Shown piece after piece: positions 1-10,825 of a stretch of 64,000 nt of DNA (position 1 is its first letter; the number at the start of each line of letters is the position of its first letter). A model generated the notes under the pieces. The model saw only the letters and a program-made list of their open reading frames with translations, was not told where the DNA came from and did no database searches. Position numbers and translations under genes: made by a program. Source of the stretch: Sipunculus nudus (lineage: Eukaryota; Annelida; Sipuncula; Golfingiida; Sipunculidae); NCBI GenBank assembly GCA_026874595.1, contig CM049321.1, positions 13,717,479-13,781,478 of the forward strand. Reading direction: 5' to 3'.

Positions 1-240
1 GGACAGAGGAACTTAACCCGAAGCCATTGTGTGTCCTAAGGATTGGTGTAAGAAGATTGGATATAAGAGACTAGACGCAGTTAAAGGGAACGCAATTTGG
101 AATGCTAAATATATTAATCAGGTAGTAATATTATTTATTTTTTTAATCGATATATTTTTATATATTATCTAGAGAGTCGAGTGGTAAAATGCTCTCCGCT
201 GGCGACTCGGGATCGATCCCCGGTGTAGCTTTGATTTCCG
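1..240 (+). repeat. Unique lead-in plus tRNA-like SINE head
   Basis: Bases 1-160 show nothing I recognise. Bases about 172-225 look like the head of a tRNA-derived SINE: an A-box-like stretch (gagtcgagtggtaaaatg, about 175-190) is followed 20-odd bases later by a B-box-like GGATCGATCCC (about 209-220). The sequence after 238 recurs at 15006, so the tandem-duplication boundary falls at the edge of or inside this element. Whether it is a complete SINE is not determinable here. Confidence 0.35.
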
Positions 241-1741
241 AGTTTCTTCGGGTCCCTCCGCTAACCACTATACCGAACGAAAACACCCTAGCCATGAGGA
301 GGGCCTAATATTAGTTATAACAACAATTTGTACAATCCATATAAAAAATAAAGTTTAAAGATATATTATCTGTCATTCCATCATTATATTCTCGATATAA
401 GTATGTAGGTGTAGCTATAACTGTGTCATATTCGTATTATTTTACGCACCTGTATAAAAGGGGGTGGGTTTCTGTGTCTGTGGCTTCTGTGACTTCAGGA
501 GTTTCAATGGCGTCATGACCAGATACTCAAATGTAATGAGCTTGAATCTGCAGTTTTCTGCTGTGACATGGACGGCTAACAGAAGCGGATCCAAACGGGC
601 AAGGCCCCCTTTTTTCAGTCGCTTTTACATGTATAAGGGTTTCAGACCAATTTTGTTCGGCCTGGACCCCCATTTCCGGACCAGGGACCCTTCTTTTTGG
701 CTTTGTTATTAGTCATCACGCGATTTTAGTTGTTAATCACAAAGGGTGAAATTCTTGAATACTGGAATTTGTAGAGGTAATATTTATCTCTCTTTGTAGT
801 GAACTGTTTTCAATGAATCTTTAATAAAGTGACTTAAAGTTAAAGACATACGATATTGCTCAATAATATTATTGTTAGATGAACCATTAGTGGTTCGCTT
901 TAGCATCTTAATTGCAGGTGAATTCTCTGATTTCCAGATTGCTTAATGTTAAAAGTATATCATATTTATTGATTTGTTATTGACATTCTCATACAATGCC
1001 ACAAACAAGCCATGGTCCGATCCTTTATACCAAAAATAAAAATCATATATTACTCTTATAGCGCACCTATACTTTGTTAGAGATTAACCAATACACAATG
1101 TTCAAGGGAATAACATGCGGAGAGGTACTAATAGCACTCAGACTCCACCTGAACTGGGGGATTATACATTTACTAGCAAAACAACAGTTAAAATACTATG
1201 ACCGACTCCAGCGCGTACCCCATATTCGCATGGTAGGTAAGGTTCATCAGATATAAATATGTTCGGAGTGGACCCGAGTACACACTAAAGCACGAGTCTT
1301 ACCGACTTGCCGTCAAGGAATATATAATATTCTCCCGTTGATTGGTTTTTAAGTGTTGGGAACGCTGCCAAAGGTGGCCTAAGGGGGTCATTTTCCATAT
1401 ATCCTGAGGTATTTGACATTGCTTAGAGAAGGAGCTGTTGCAGGGTAGCCTATCGGAAACTACGTCAGCTCTCTCAAATTATATTGAAGGGAGCAAGTCG
1501 ATTAAAAATATGTATCAGGCGCCATTGTTGTTGTTCTTTCTTCATCTCGATCAAGTTAATATGGCGGACGTTAAAATATTCATCTGCATTGGTGAACCTA
1601 ATATGGCACAATACAGATATTTACAGACCGAGATCAATGAGAAAGTATAACAATGTTTATAGAAAACAGATAAGGAAAAATACGTGTGTGAATTTATCCC
1701 AGGCTGGAACCAGGGTAGAATCCAACACTAATTTGACCTAA

Positions 1742-1743
<2 letters not shown>
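241..1743. other. Anonymous duplicated DNA, no gene seen
   Basis: No convincing gene. It is matched by about 15010-16920 in unit B. Short frames near 464-712 and 1438-1741 are not conserved as frames in unit B, where substitutions and indels break them, so they are not called. The stretch 590-710 carries a 'GCGGATCCAAA...ccggaccagggaccc' pattern that recurs at 15350-15475 and in looser form at 45258-45440, suggesting a small interspersed element. Confidence 0.5.

Positions 1744-1744
<1 letters not shown>

Positions 1745-1788
<44 letters not shown>
1745..1788. repeat. (TA)n microsatellite
   Basis: Uninterrupted TA dinucleotide run of about 44 bases. It is absent at the corresponding point of unit B (near 16925), so it expanded or was inserted after the duplication, or was deleted from B. 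Confidence 0.95.
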
Positions 1789-1789
<1 letters not shown>

Positions 1790-3500
1790 CTTTATGTGTA
1801 TTTAATCGCACGATCTGTAGCAGTGACAACCCGACTCAGTAGGCAGTTTGATTATTTGGCTTGTAAGGCTACTCGAGTCGTGATACAAGTAATATCAAGG
1901 ATTGTATCGCAGTGGTCTTGCACCAGGTTGCATTCATATTGTGGTAAACGGTCCATAATCTCAATATTATGCCAAAATGATAAATTAACACAATGGTATA
2001 CATATGAGCTCACAACCCAAACTGAAACACCGTCTCTGTGGATACGGGTCATTTCCTTTTAGATGCAAGCTGCCTGCGTCCTGTAACCCCATGCGGGCCA
2101 TGCATGTGTTCATGTGCACATAAAATCAACAAACTTACCGAGGGGCTTACCATGGTGCTGGATTAAAACGGATTATTTTTCGCTCATGTTTGGTTTTATT
2201 AGAAATTACACCAAAAATCCTAACGATTGGTCTGGTTTATGTTGATTGACAGTAGGCCATGAACCGTCGGAAATGACAAAAATATTTTTTATCTTCATAA
2301 GGGTTTATAGTGCGTTCCCCGGACCTAGATGTAAAGACAAAGACACTCCGGCGCAAGTAATCTGGTCGTAATGCCAAAGGGTAGATATGGCGCTACACGA
2401 CCTAATACTCCTACCAGGAACCCGAGAATCAAGCTTTCCTGTCCGGCACAATTTCAGTCTTCAGTAACAGGGATTCAGCTGGCATTAACAATGCTGGTCC
2501 TATTAGCTTTGAATGAAGGGATCTCCCATGGACAAAGGAATCGCCCTGTGTCACGATGGTATATAATTTGTGGCATTAATACATTGAATATCAATAAAAT
2601 GAATATATTTTAAATTGATGTCGATCCAGATTATGTTAAAATTTAATGGATTATTCCTTGCATGGGAGTTTCCCTAACCCTCAAATACATTTCATTAAAA
2701 AAACCTGTGATTGTGTTGAACAGCTAACAGGTTATCCAACCAACCAGGAAAGCAAGCGAAAAAACAAGAAACCATAATGAGATATAGCAATGTCGCATAG
2801 GCCCCAGAAGCATAAAACAAATGGTGCATATATAAGGCGCGTTGTGAAAACACTGCCAACCAAAGTGTACTCTTTCCACAATGGCCTATCAGGGGTCGTA
2901 ATACTTTAAAATTTTCACCTTTCCAAAGGAAAAGCATTTATACAGGTTTTCTGCAGAAAAAAATATGCCTCCTAATGAAAAAGATGCTTCCTATCATCAT
3001 ATCAAGCTTTCAGTCGCACTTAACCCGATTCTCCATCTTACATGCCTTCATACATGAACCCTTACATGTAAAAGAATCGAATGTTTTCAATAGTAGTATA
3101 GTGTAATATCAGAAACACGATCGAAAAGTAAAAAACAAAGGAAAACAGGAGATGTGGGTCTAAATGCAGAAACGTATAGGAAATTATAGGGAGTTTGCAT
3201 GGGAGTTGCCCTAACCCACAAATACCTGTAAATTATTTCATTTTTTATGTCATGTTTGTTACTGCTTATCAGCTACTGTTGTGGAAAACATCTGTGTTTC
3301 CCAATCCCTCGGATTCCTCGAAAATGAAAAAAATGCCTTTCCGTGCATCTTCTCAGATAGACGGAAAGGCGTTAGTTCGACCCCTGCCTATGTAAATCAC
3401 CTGATGCAAAGTTTATACTTATTCCAGAAATGATGATACAATCCTTCTACAGTTCCGTAACTGCTCAATCAATCTCTTTTTTACTTTATCGGGCTGGCGT
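1790..3500. other. Anonymous duplicated DNA, no gene seen
   Basis: The part from about 2400 on is matched by 16930-18010 in unit B. The words 'accaggaa..cc.gaatcaa' and 'acaaaggaatcgccctgtgtcacgatgg' are shared between copies. No splice-flanked conserved frame, RNA gene or recognisable element was found. The segment 1790-2370 has no counterpart in B, so it is an insertion in A or a deletion in B. Confidence 0.5.
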
Positions 3501-3503
3501 AGT

Positions 3504-3520
3504 GGGGGGGGGGGGGGGGG
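3504..3520. repeat. Poly-G tract
   Basis: A run of about 17 G followed by further G-rich sequence. The matching place in unit B (18136-18148) also has a long G run, so the tract predates the duplication but differs in length. Confidence 0.95.
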
Positions 3521-3597
3521 AGCGGGGGCGGGGGTGCTTTAGGGGCTTAAAAGAAATAAGGACTCTAAGCGTTGAACTGTTATCTTTTTTTTTCACT

Positions 3598-4262
3598 TAT
3601 GATGGGCCGGTCCCACCAAACAAACATCACCCTTACAAAGTCCAGGTCAAAGATGTTGAGAAATAAGCATTTTGATATTCTGTTTATGTCTTTTTGTAAA
3701 TAATAATAAAAAAATAATTTCCCACGTTACTGGGCGTTAAAATATTTTGTGGAAAAAATTTCTAAACCATCGCTTCCGCCATTAACGTAGAAAGATTCGG
3801 CTTTTTCCTCACATATGATAGCCCCGTCCCTTCAAACTTTCATCACCCTTTCAAGGTCAAGGAAATCCAAGGTCAAAGACATTGAGAAATGAGCATTTCG
3901 ATAATCTATTTATGTCTTTTTGTAATTCATAAAAAAAGTTGGAAAATTTATCATATTTGTAGTGGGCGTTAAAAAATCTGTCGATATAATTTCTTAACCA
4001 TCGCTCCCGCCATTAACGTTAAAAGATTCGGTTTTTCCTTACTTATGATAGCCCCGTCCCTTCAAACTTTCATCACCCTTTCAAGGACAAGGAAATCCAA
4101 GGTCAAAGACGTTGAGAAAGGAGCATTTTGATATTTTATTGATGTCTTTTTCTAATTCATAAAAAAGTTGGATAATTTCCTATATTTGTAATAGGCGTTA
4201 AAAAAATCTGTCCACATGATTTCCTAACCATCGCTCCCGCCATTAACGTGGACCGATTCGGC
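3598..4262 (+). repeat. Three-copy tandem repeat, ~216-230 bp unit
   Basis: Each copy starts at a 'tatgat(a/g)g(g/c)cc' word (3598, 3814, 4044). It then contains 'catcaccctt(t)caagg', 'aggtcaaagac.ttgag', a 'tatgtctttttgtaa' block and 'ccgccattaacgt'. Unit B has only one shortened copy (about 18207-18345), so copy number changed after the segmental duplication. No coding frame is maintained. Confidence 0.9.
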
Positions 4263-5205
4263 TACTTTGTACTCTGACAACTTGGCTTGAATTGCATGAT
4301 CAAATATTATAAATTTATAATTTTGAAAATGATCCTATATTCGACGGACCAAATCTCCGGGGTTAAAAAAGAATATTTATTCTTTTTAACTTAAGGATAG
4401 CCTTATTGTTCAGTTAAAATATGCATGGTCATTTCTTATAATGACTGGATGAGTACGCATTGCTTACGAACTGGGATTAGAAACTGTTCATATCCGCTAA
4501 AATCGTCAGACGGAAACCTATTCAGAACTAATTAGTGTTGCCGCTGGTGAAAAGCGAGGCACACGTAACTTGTTTACTGACACATTAATTAAATAATGCG
4601 ATTACGTAAATATGTATGAACCAACGTGCTTGAATTTGTATAAGAAAAGAAACAATTTAAAAACGCTCAGACGTATACATGCAGGAGATCGGAGATTTCA
4701 TTTGAAATGTTTGAAAGCATGATGTAGACTTAATTAAGGAATCACAGACATTCGAAAGTTATTTAAGCCACAAGCTATTAAAATTAATGTGAATATATAA
4801 AAATGGAAATTTAGAAGAGAAATTCGAGTATAGTACTCCTATGAGGAACCCGTATTCCTTTGGTCATGCTGTTAAATACATTTGAAAACTTGTGTATTTG
4901 AGTCTTCATCTTATGACTAACCCATCATGCTAGATCATTTTGTTCTTTTGTTATGAAGTCTCCGTCTCTCCTTAATTCCTTCTCTTGGGACTTTTTCATA
5001 TGCTTAGTCAATTATACCTCGCCCAGGATGTATGCTGTATTTATCGAGGTTTATCTGTTAGCAACTTTACTCAAAAGTCATGAACGTATTTCGTGAAATT
5101 TTGTTGAAGGTCCCCAAACATCTTGTTCGTACATGTATGGATCTACAAAACATCTTAGTAAAATTCTGTAAAGGATCCTTTATTATTGTCAAAGAAAAAC
5201 GAGAC
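4263..5205. other. Anonymous duplicated DNA, no gene seen
   Basis: Matched by about 18346-19010 in unit B with small indels, for example the shared 'ttaaaatatgcatggtcatt' near 4414 and 18495. No gene, RNA or transposon end was recognised. Conservation between copies looks uniform rather than codon-patterned. Confidence 0.5.
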
Positions 5206-5210
5206 CGTCC

Positions 5211-5252
5211 ATATATATATATATATACATATATATACATATATATATATAA
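5211..5252. repeat. Imperfect (TA)n / (TACATA)n tract
   Basis: TA-rich run interrupted by two 'catatata' units. It lies just to the left of the large inverted repeat at 5313-5485, whose right side is also flanked by a TA run. Confidence 0.9.
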
Positions 5253-5312
5253 AAGGTTCAGTTACCCTCCGTATAAAAATGCTCTATGGCCTACAGATTA
5301 GGCCAGAGCGGT

Positions 5313-5479
5313 ATAACACTGGAGAAAAACAACACTGTAAATTCACAACAGTCTGTTTCACGGGATGTGACCCGACCATCAGGTGAATGGGGTTAGAATC
5401 TAACACCCCATTCACCTGATGGTCGGGTCGCATCCCTTGAATCAAACTGTTGTGAATTTACAGTGTTGCTTTTTTCCTG

Positions 5480-5485
<6 letters not shown>
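5313..5485. repeat. Long near-perfect inverted repeat (hairpin element)
   Basis: Two arms of about 84 bases meet with almost no loop near 5399. The core arms include 'aggtgaatggggtta' (about 5381-5395) against 'taacaccccattcacct' (5401-5417), and 'aacactgtaaattcacaaca' (about 5331-5350) against its complement at about 5447-5466. A few mismatches and one- or two-base indels exist. It is absent from unit B, so it probably inserted after the duplication. The structure fits a foldback or MITE-type element; no coding frame is present. Confidence 0.9.

Positions 5486-5536
<51 letters not shown>
5485..5536. repeat. (TA)n microsatellite
   Basis: About 50 bases of uninterrupted TA immediately to the right of the inverted repeat. 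(TA)n is a plausible target preference of the hairpin element or a by-product of its arms. Confidence 0.95.
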
Positions 5537-5539
<3 letters not shown>

Positions 5540-6119
5540 ACCAACGTCTTTCTCAGCAGCTGCACCCTTTTATGTAGGATTATGATCGTGTAATGATCTA
5601 CAAGTCCCCGACCATCCCCATCCCTCACCCCTCCACCACTCGCGAAATCCTGGATTCCGCCTCTGACTAGTTCCCCTAAACGTGATTACCGAAAAGTAAC
5701 ATTTGTCCATACTAGCACAAAGGTATGTAGCATTATGTAATGTCTCAGATATAGTTAAAGATTCTATGTTGTTACGATCCGACAGTTACAGAACAGCGAA
5801 GGAACGGTATCTTGCAGGGCACAAGGTCTCACGACTTGACCAGAGGGCGTGGCATGATAGGCGATAGGGTACCAGACTTGGTTAAATACATAATCGTGTT
5901 TATGAAATAAGCTGATGTATTGGATCAAACAGGTGTCGTCAATACTGTTTGTGTCAGATCATAGCTCCGTGTCGGCCCTCTGACATTAGAGAGTCCACTA
6001 CCAGCGTACTGACTGTCAAGTTAGGCTTTACCAGCCCAATATACTAATAAATGCCCACTGAGTCATGTTGTCACGGCTAGTTATATCAGAGAATTTGAAC
6101 CTTACACTTTGTTCATAAA
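5537..6119. other. Anonymous DNA, partly unit-A-specific
   Basis: About 5605-5810 matches unit B 19165-19375 (shared 'ccgaccatccccatccc' and 'taaacgtgattacc'). About 5811-6074 has no counterpart in B, where 'gaacggtatc' is followed directly by 'acggctagtta'. No gene seen. It ends at the decayed gypsy 5' LTR. Confidence 0.45.
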
Positions 6120-6138
6120 AGGTGATATTACACTATAA

Positions 6139-6511
6139 TTGTTATGTACGTAAAGTGCTGCCACCAGTTGTCAGAGACTAGTACCAAAGCTCTCTAATAA
6201 ACATGGTGATAGTGCATCGACACTTGTTTTGGTCTTTTCAACATTATGCAAAAGGATTATTTGCATGACTTGGGGGATTAGCCATTGTTGCATGTTGACA
6301 TAATACATGAGTCCAAAGTGATCGAGAGTCACAAGTTTTATTCATTTACTGATCATCCAAGTGAGGCGGTGACTGGGTCAAATGTAAGGTCAAACATGAT
6401 TATGTCCGTAACTGCCAGCAGGGTTGATTCATTTTGCACAGTAGACCTTAATATTGTGCGGAGGTTGATGTGGATGTTGTATGTCTGGCCAACGCCCGCC
6501 GTGGATCCATT
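6139..6511 (+). mobile_element. 5' LTR remnant of gypsy copy A
   Basis: The words 'gttatgtacgtaaagtgctg', 'ccacc.gttgtcag' and 'gtaccaaagctctctat' recur at 11704 onward and at 27214 onward in the 3' LTRs. The remnant ends '...ccattaca' directly before a primer-binding-like site. Its left part is lost or too diverged to align by eye. Confidence 0.6.
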
Positions 6512-6529
6512 ACATGGTGTCAGAACGCA
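6512..6529 (+). promoter_or_regulatory. Probable primer-binding site (tRNA-Leu type)
   Basis: TGGTGTCAGAACGCAGA starts right after the LTR end. Its first ten or so bases fit the complement of a tRNA-Leu 3' end (TGGTGTCAGgAgtg), the usual position and kind of primer site for an LTR element. Assignment to Leu is by memory of tRNA 3' ends and not certain. Confidence 0.5.
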
Positions 6530-6656
6530 GAAATAATTAATTTGGATGTTCTGTTATCAATGGTTTTGCAGACGTTTTCCACACAGGCTGAATGCCTTCT
6601 ACTTTTCAAGACACAGAGCTTTGGTGAGTACAACCTCTCACGACACCTGAAACAAT

Positions 6657-7240
6657 ATGGCGGACGCAGCGTTCCGACCCCCAGCGTTCCCTTCGCACGA
6701 TTTATATGCTTGTGGTGCGTGGCGAGATTATAAAGATGACTTTGACAATCACTTCATGGCAGCTGGTCTGCATAATGCGTCGAATGAACGCAAGACTGCT
6801 GTCTTATTTTTAGACTGGGTACGAACTGCCATTAAATATTCAAAACGTTTCAGTTCAAGGGAGTTGGCGATAAAAGATTATGTTACAGTATTACAGAAAT
6901 ATGTTGAACATTTTGAGCCAAAAGGGTCATATAACAGAACATGAGAAAGTTTGAAGGATGTGTGCAAGAACCCTATGAAACAATTTGTGAATATGTGGAA
7001 AGGTTAAAGGACAATGGACAGCATTGTGATTATGGGACTTCACTTAATCAACAGATGTATAAACAAATATCCATTGGTGTGAGATAAAAAACTCAGAGAT
7101 ACACTGTGGGCAGAAGACATCACTCTAGATCAGATAATAGCAAAATGTCATCTGTATAAGCAGAGGCAAGGGTCTACTGTGATTGACGCAAAACTATCAG
7201 CAGACATTCACGTATTAACATGACCAACTGCTGAACCAAG
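6657..7240 (+). pseudogene. gag-like frame of gypsy copy A, broken
   Basis: The first open part (6657-6944, about 95 codons) contains 'WRDYKDDFDNHFMAAGL' and 'ERKTAVLFLDW', the pattern of the N-terminal gag region of molluscan and other Ty3/gypsy elements. The frame stops at 6942-6944 and resumes as 'MRKFEGCVQEPYETICEYVE'-like sequence, again typical of gag ('..CxQxxxExxxxYvxxL'). No zinc-knuckle motif was identified with confidence. The product would be the capsid-forming protein, and it cannot be made intact. This section is missing from unit B. Confidence 0.65.
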
Positions 7241-7329
7241 AAAAAAGGTTGTGGCTGTTCAGAGTTGTGTCGAGGTAGATCATCCGTGCCACGTCAAGGT
7301 CGTGGTCGCTTCAAGTAGCCCAACAGTCG

Positions 7330-8010
7330 ATGATGCCAGCAGTGGGTAGGCATGACCACCATAGCGTCGCGAGCAGGACACAACAAGGTTACCAACTGTG
7401 ACCATTTACTTACTGTGGAGCTTATCATACATCCAGAAAATGCGCTGTATATCGGAAACTTAACCAGCATTGCCATATTAAAAGTCACTTTGCCCAGGTT
7501 TGTGAAAGGCAAACAGCCGCAGTTTATGATACTGCAATTATCACTGCTGACTGTTTCGACTCTGTTCCTGAATTTACATATGATGACAATGATAATAATG
7601 TAAATGATGTTTTTTATTTTAACATAATAATGTTCATGATAATGCGACAATATTTTTAGGCTTACAAGTATTGTCCATTGCATAAAGTCAGAGTGTAATA
7701 TGGTGAATTATACACACATGTAAGGTCAAATTAAAAACAAAATAAAAAAAAGTCAACTTCATGCTTGACACTTGAGCTAACTTTGAGTGTTTTGTCAAAA
7801 CCCTGTTATGACACATTACCAAACAACCCCAACTGGATGCATAGAACCACACAAATTTATAGTTTTGGTTATCAAACAGTAGCTCCCATTGGCAGAGCGA
7901 TTCCTGATTGTATGCATAATGAAAAGCAGAACCAGATAGAGTGTGAGGTAGTTGTTTATAACATTCCATACCTATTACGTCTTGCAGACTGTATCAGATT
8001 TGATTAGGTT
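7330..8010 (+). pseudogene. Protease / pre-RT region of gypsy copy A, broken
   Basis: This stretch links gag to RT. Frames such as 7352-7603 and 7765-8007 are short and interrupted; the second contains 'APIGRAIPDCMHNEKQNQIE', matching unit B around 19480-19530. A protease active-site D-T/S-G was not identified, so the protease call rests on position only. The paralogous point in unit B is where the Ngaro-type element inserted. Confidence 0.35.
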
Positions 8011-8159
8011 AGATTTGTCAATGCCAACAGGAAAGAGAATCCTTCGCAGTATGTTGTAAACAGTGTGGCAAGGAAGTTAATATTGTGCATGGGAAAGACC
8101 CTGATCAGTGGAACAACAGTGTAAATACCTGTAATTATGCCAGTGCTAGTGATATTGTT

Positions 8160-8860
8160 CAAGAGTATTGTGATGTATTCAGTAGTCTTAGCAAAGTGCC
8201 AGTTGAAGTGTCATTGGACATAGATACAACTGCGACCCCTGAAGTCCTCCCATAGACCAATTCCAATTGCCTTGAAAGCAAAGGTACAGGAGAAACTAGT
8301 TCATAATGAAGAAAATCTCTGTAGGTACCCCCACTCAATGGTGTAGTGAACTACATGTTGTCCCTAAGAAATACTCATCTGTACGTATTACAATTGGACC
8401 TGGAGATTCATGTGGCTCTAGAGAGTGCCATCCGACCAATACGGTGGAGGACGTAGCACAGAGAAGTGCAGGTGGTTGGTATACATTACTGTTCTTCATG
8501 CAAACCAGGGATATTTTCAGTTAATGAAAGATGAACATTCAAGAGTTAATATTGGCCTTAATACTCCATTGGGGGGGGGGCAGGTACAATAGATTACCCA
8601 TGGGAATAACTTCTGCATCTGGATTATTCCAACGTGTTTTTGATTTTCTCATTGTATCTGACACACCTGAGGAACACAATAATGTGCTGTGTCAGACACT
8701 CCAGAGGGCAGGAGGAAACAATGTTATTTTCTCTAAGTCAAATATGGTGGTCAGAATTTCATTGAAAAGGGCCCAGAAATGTACCCTGATAGAATAAGGG
8801 CCATTGTAGAAATGCAAGAGCCAACTTGTATTGAGCAGGTACACATTTGTTCTGACCTCG
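8160..8860 (+). pseudogene. Reverse transcriptase region of gypsy copy A, broken
   Basis: Recognisable RT pieces in changing frames are 'TPTQWCSELHVVPKK' (about 8326-8372), 'RYNRLPMGITSASGLFQRVF' (RT block with the conserved LPxG and S-A-P/S-G pattern) and 'FLIVSDTPEEHN'. Compared with copy B, about 50 bases that encode the catalytic Asp-Asp box are deleted here: B keeps 'MIMDDLLIVSD', while A reads straight into 'DFLIVSD'. A poly-G run at about 8571-8581 disrupts the frame. It is dead as an enzyme. Confidence 0.8.
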
Positions 8861-9360
8861 CTTACTGAGCAATTAAAAAGCCTTACAGAGGAATCATATG
8901 AGAGTTTGTTTATTTGGCATTTTGATAAAATGCACACAGATGCATTACAAAATATTATACTTGCTATGAGCACAGCTCCAGGCCTGAAATATAACAGTCT
9001 CAGAGAATCAGTTGTTATATCATGTGATGCAACTCAGTCAGGTCTTGGTTGCGTATTGTTACAAGATAACAAACCTGTACACTATGGGCCTATGGCACTC
9101 ACAGATACTGAAAACTGAGAAAGAGCTTTTAGCTTTTGGGTTTGCAATGAATAAACATCATACTTATGTGTATGGACGGAGTGGCATCACAGTGGAAACT
9201 GATTATTTGGCTCTATGCGGATAATGGAGATCTTCGGGCGAAGCCTCTTTATCAAGTTCCAAATAGACTTAAGAAAATGAGGATGCAATTTCAAGGTTAT
9301 GATTTCATGTTAGTTGCAAAACGAGGTACAGAGATACCAGAAGCAGAAAGGCTTAGCTGA
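8861..9360 (+). pseudogene. RNase H region of gypsy copy A, broken
   Basis: The frame 8831-9118 includes 'VVISCDATQSGLGCVLLQD', the D-A-S/T-xxGxGxxLxQ signature of the RNase H domain of Ty3/gypsy elements. This is followed out of frame by 'KELLAFGFAMNKHHTYVYGR' (the E-L-L-A-xxxAxxxFHxYxxGR block). It continues to 'RLKKMRMQFQGYDFMLVAKR', the RNase H / integrase linker, with the expected 'P-G-K-xxxxAD-LSR' region degraded. The same order occurs in copy B. Confidence 0.8.
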
Positions 9361-9599
9361 GTCTACATCAGTGACAAGAAACAAGCTCTCACTGTTTCTG
9401 TTTTATTAGAGAAAGTCGCTTCGAGGCAACCTCTCAAAACGAGGAAGTAAAAGAAGAGACCTGCTGAAGATAGTACATTAAAGCAAGCAAGTTATACAAC
9501 GTGTAAGTTCACAGCTAGGTGGCCAAAACACAGGTCACAGGTTGACTGGACATAGAGAAAATACGATACGATATAGGGAATATACTGAATGTGATAGAT

Positions 9600-10481
9600 G
9601 GAATATAATACAAGGGACAGAGAGTTGTAATTCCAGAGTCAATGAGAACAGAAGCAATATAAATATTTCCTGCTGCGCATCAAGGGATGGTTAAGTCTAG
9701 ATAATTTCCTAGAGATCTTATGTTTTTGCCAGGTGTCAACAAGAAAATTAAAGATATTTTGTCTAGATGTAGTAAATGTCAGGAGAGAAGAAAAATGCAA
9801 CCCTAAGAATCATTGTTGCCAACCCAAGTACCCACAAGGCCATTGGAACATGTTAGTGAAGATCTGTTTGACTGTTTGCGTCATAAGTGGCTCATCTGTG
9901 ATAACTATTTTTCTAAGTATTTTTAAGATTGAGCGGATGGACATTGGTACCCAGAGTGGTAAAATTATCAGACAGGAATAGAAATGCTTTAGTTCCCATG
10001 GTATTACAGAGCAGGTAACAAGTGATAATGGCCATCCTTGGAATGTTGCGGAATGGAAGAAGTTTGCTGATGATTATGCCTTTGTACAAGGTACAATCTC
10101 TCCAACATGTTCAGTCTAATGGTTTGTAAAGAAAACAGTGAATAAAGCCAAAGAGCTGCTGATAAAATTTTATGAGACCGGATCTGATCCATACATAGCT
10201 TTGATGAACATAAGAAACACCCCAAGGGATGAATTGACGGGATCACAAACACCAAGGTTGTTTGCAAGAAGAACCAGACAAAAGTTGCTAGCTGCGAATG
10301 AGAAACTGGTGCCAGAAGTCAAAGTATTGAACCCAGTATTCAAACGGCTGCAGGAGCAAAGACGTGGCAGAGTTGAGCATTATTTTGATAGACATTCCAG
10401 GCCTCTAAAACCACTTAGACCAGGATACACAATTAGAGTCAGGGTAGAAAATACTTTGCATCCAGCTTTATTGTTGCCCTA
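9600..10481 (+). pseudogene. Integrase region of gypsy copy A, broken
   Basis: An HHCC zinc-binding region is visible as 'HQGMVKSR' then, after a stop, 'ILSRCSKCQERRKMQP' (about 9690-9800). The DDE core is decayed. The C-terminal part is the open frame 10138-10482, with 'YETGSDPYIALMNIRNTP' and 'FDRHSRPLKPLRPGYTIRVR', typical of gypsy integrase C-termini that mention the R-P-L-x-x-L-x-x-G-D-x-V-R-V motif. Unit B carries the homologous piece at 24070-24950. Confidence 0.8.
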
Positions 10482-10825
10482 AGATTCAAACACGTTAGAA
10501 TACGAGACACTTATAACAAATACAGGACAAAACATATACAGACAGAATGATACTGAACATGATAACAGTACAAAAACTGCAGGTGGACGACAAAGGTTAA
10601 TAAATCAAGTTCTTCAACTAGTTAAGCTGGAGCATTTACACTAACAGATATGTCAAGTTCACCAGTCGGTGATAAGACAAAACCTCAGCATCACCACACA
10701 CGTGCCAGAAAAGGCCACAAACCAAAACTTTATACTAAATCAGCCCAGAAGGCTAGGGGGACTACGAGGTCTGGGAGAATTTCAACACCTCCAGCAATGT
10801 TGGGTGATTGCAATGTAGGGTGATT
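10482..10825 (+). mobile_element. 3' end of pol, purine-rich tract before 3' LTR
   Basis: This is non-frame 3' sequence of the element. 'aggctagggggactacgaggtctgggag' leads to 'gtagggtgatttt', the likely polypurine-tract region just before the LTR start TGTTAAGTAGCAGG. The unit B equivalent is cleaner ('aggtgggggattt', about 26757-26770). Confidence 0.55.

Noticed and set aside
464-712. 82-codon frame at the start of the window
   Set aside because: The same DNA in unit B (15230-15480) has a different frame pattern with indels, and no domain is recognisable.
748-762. 'ggtgaaattcttg' identical to a well-known 18S rRNA stretch
   Set aside because: The match covers only about 13 bases; the flanks do not continue as rRNA, and the copy at about 16091 in unit B is the same, so it is chance within duplicated DNA.
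7294-7683. 129-codon minus-strand frame
   Set aside because: It lies opposite the decayed gypsy protease region and shows no domain; a shadow frame.
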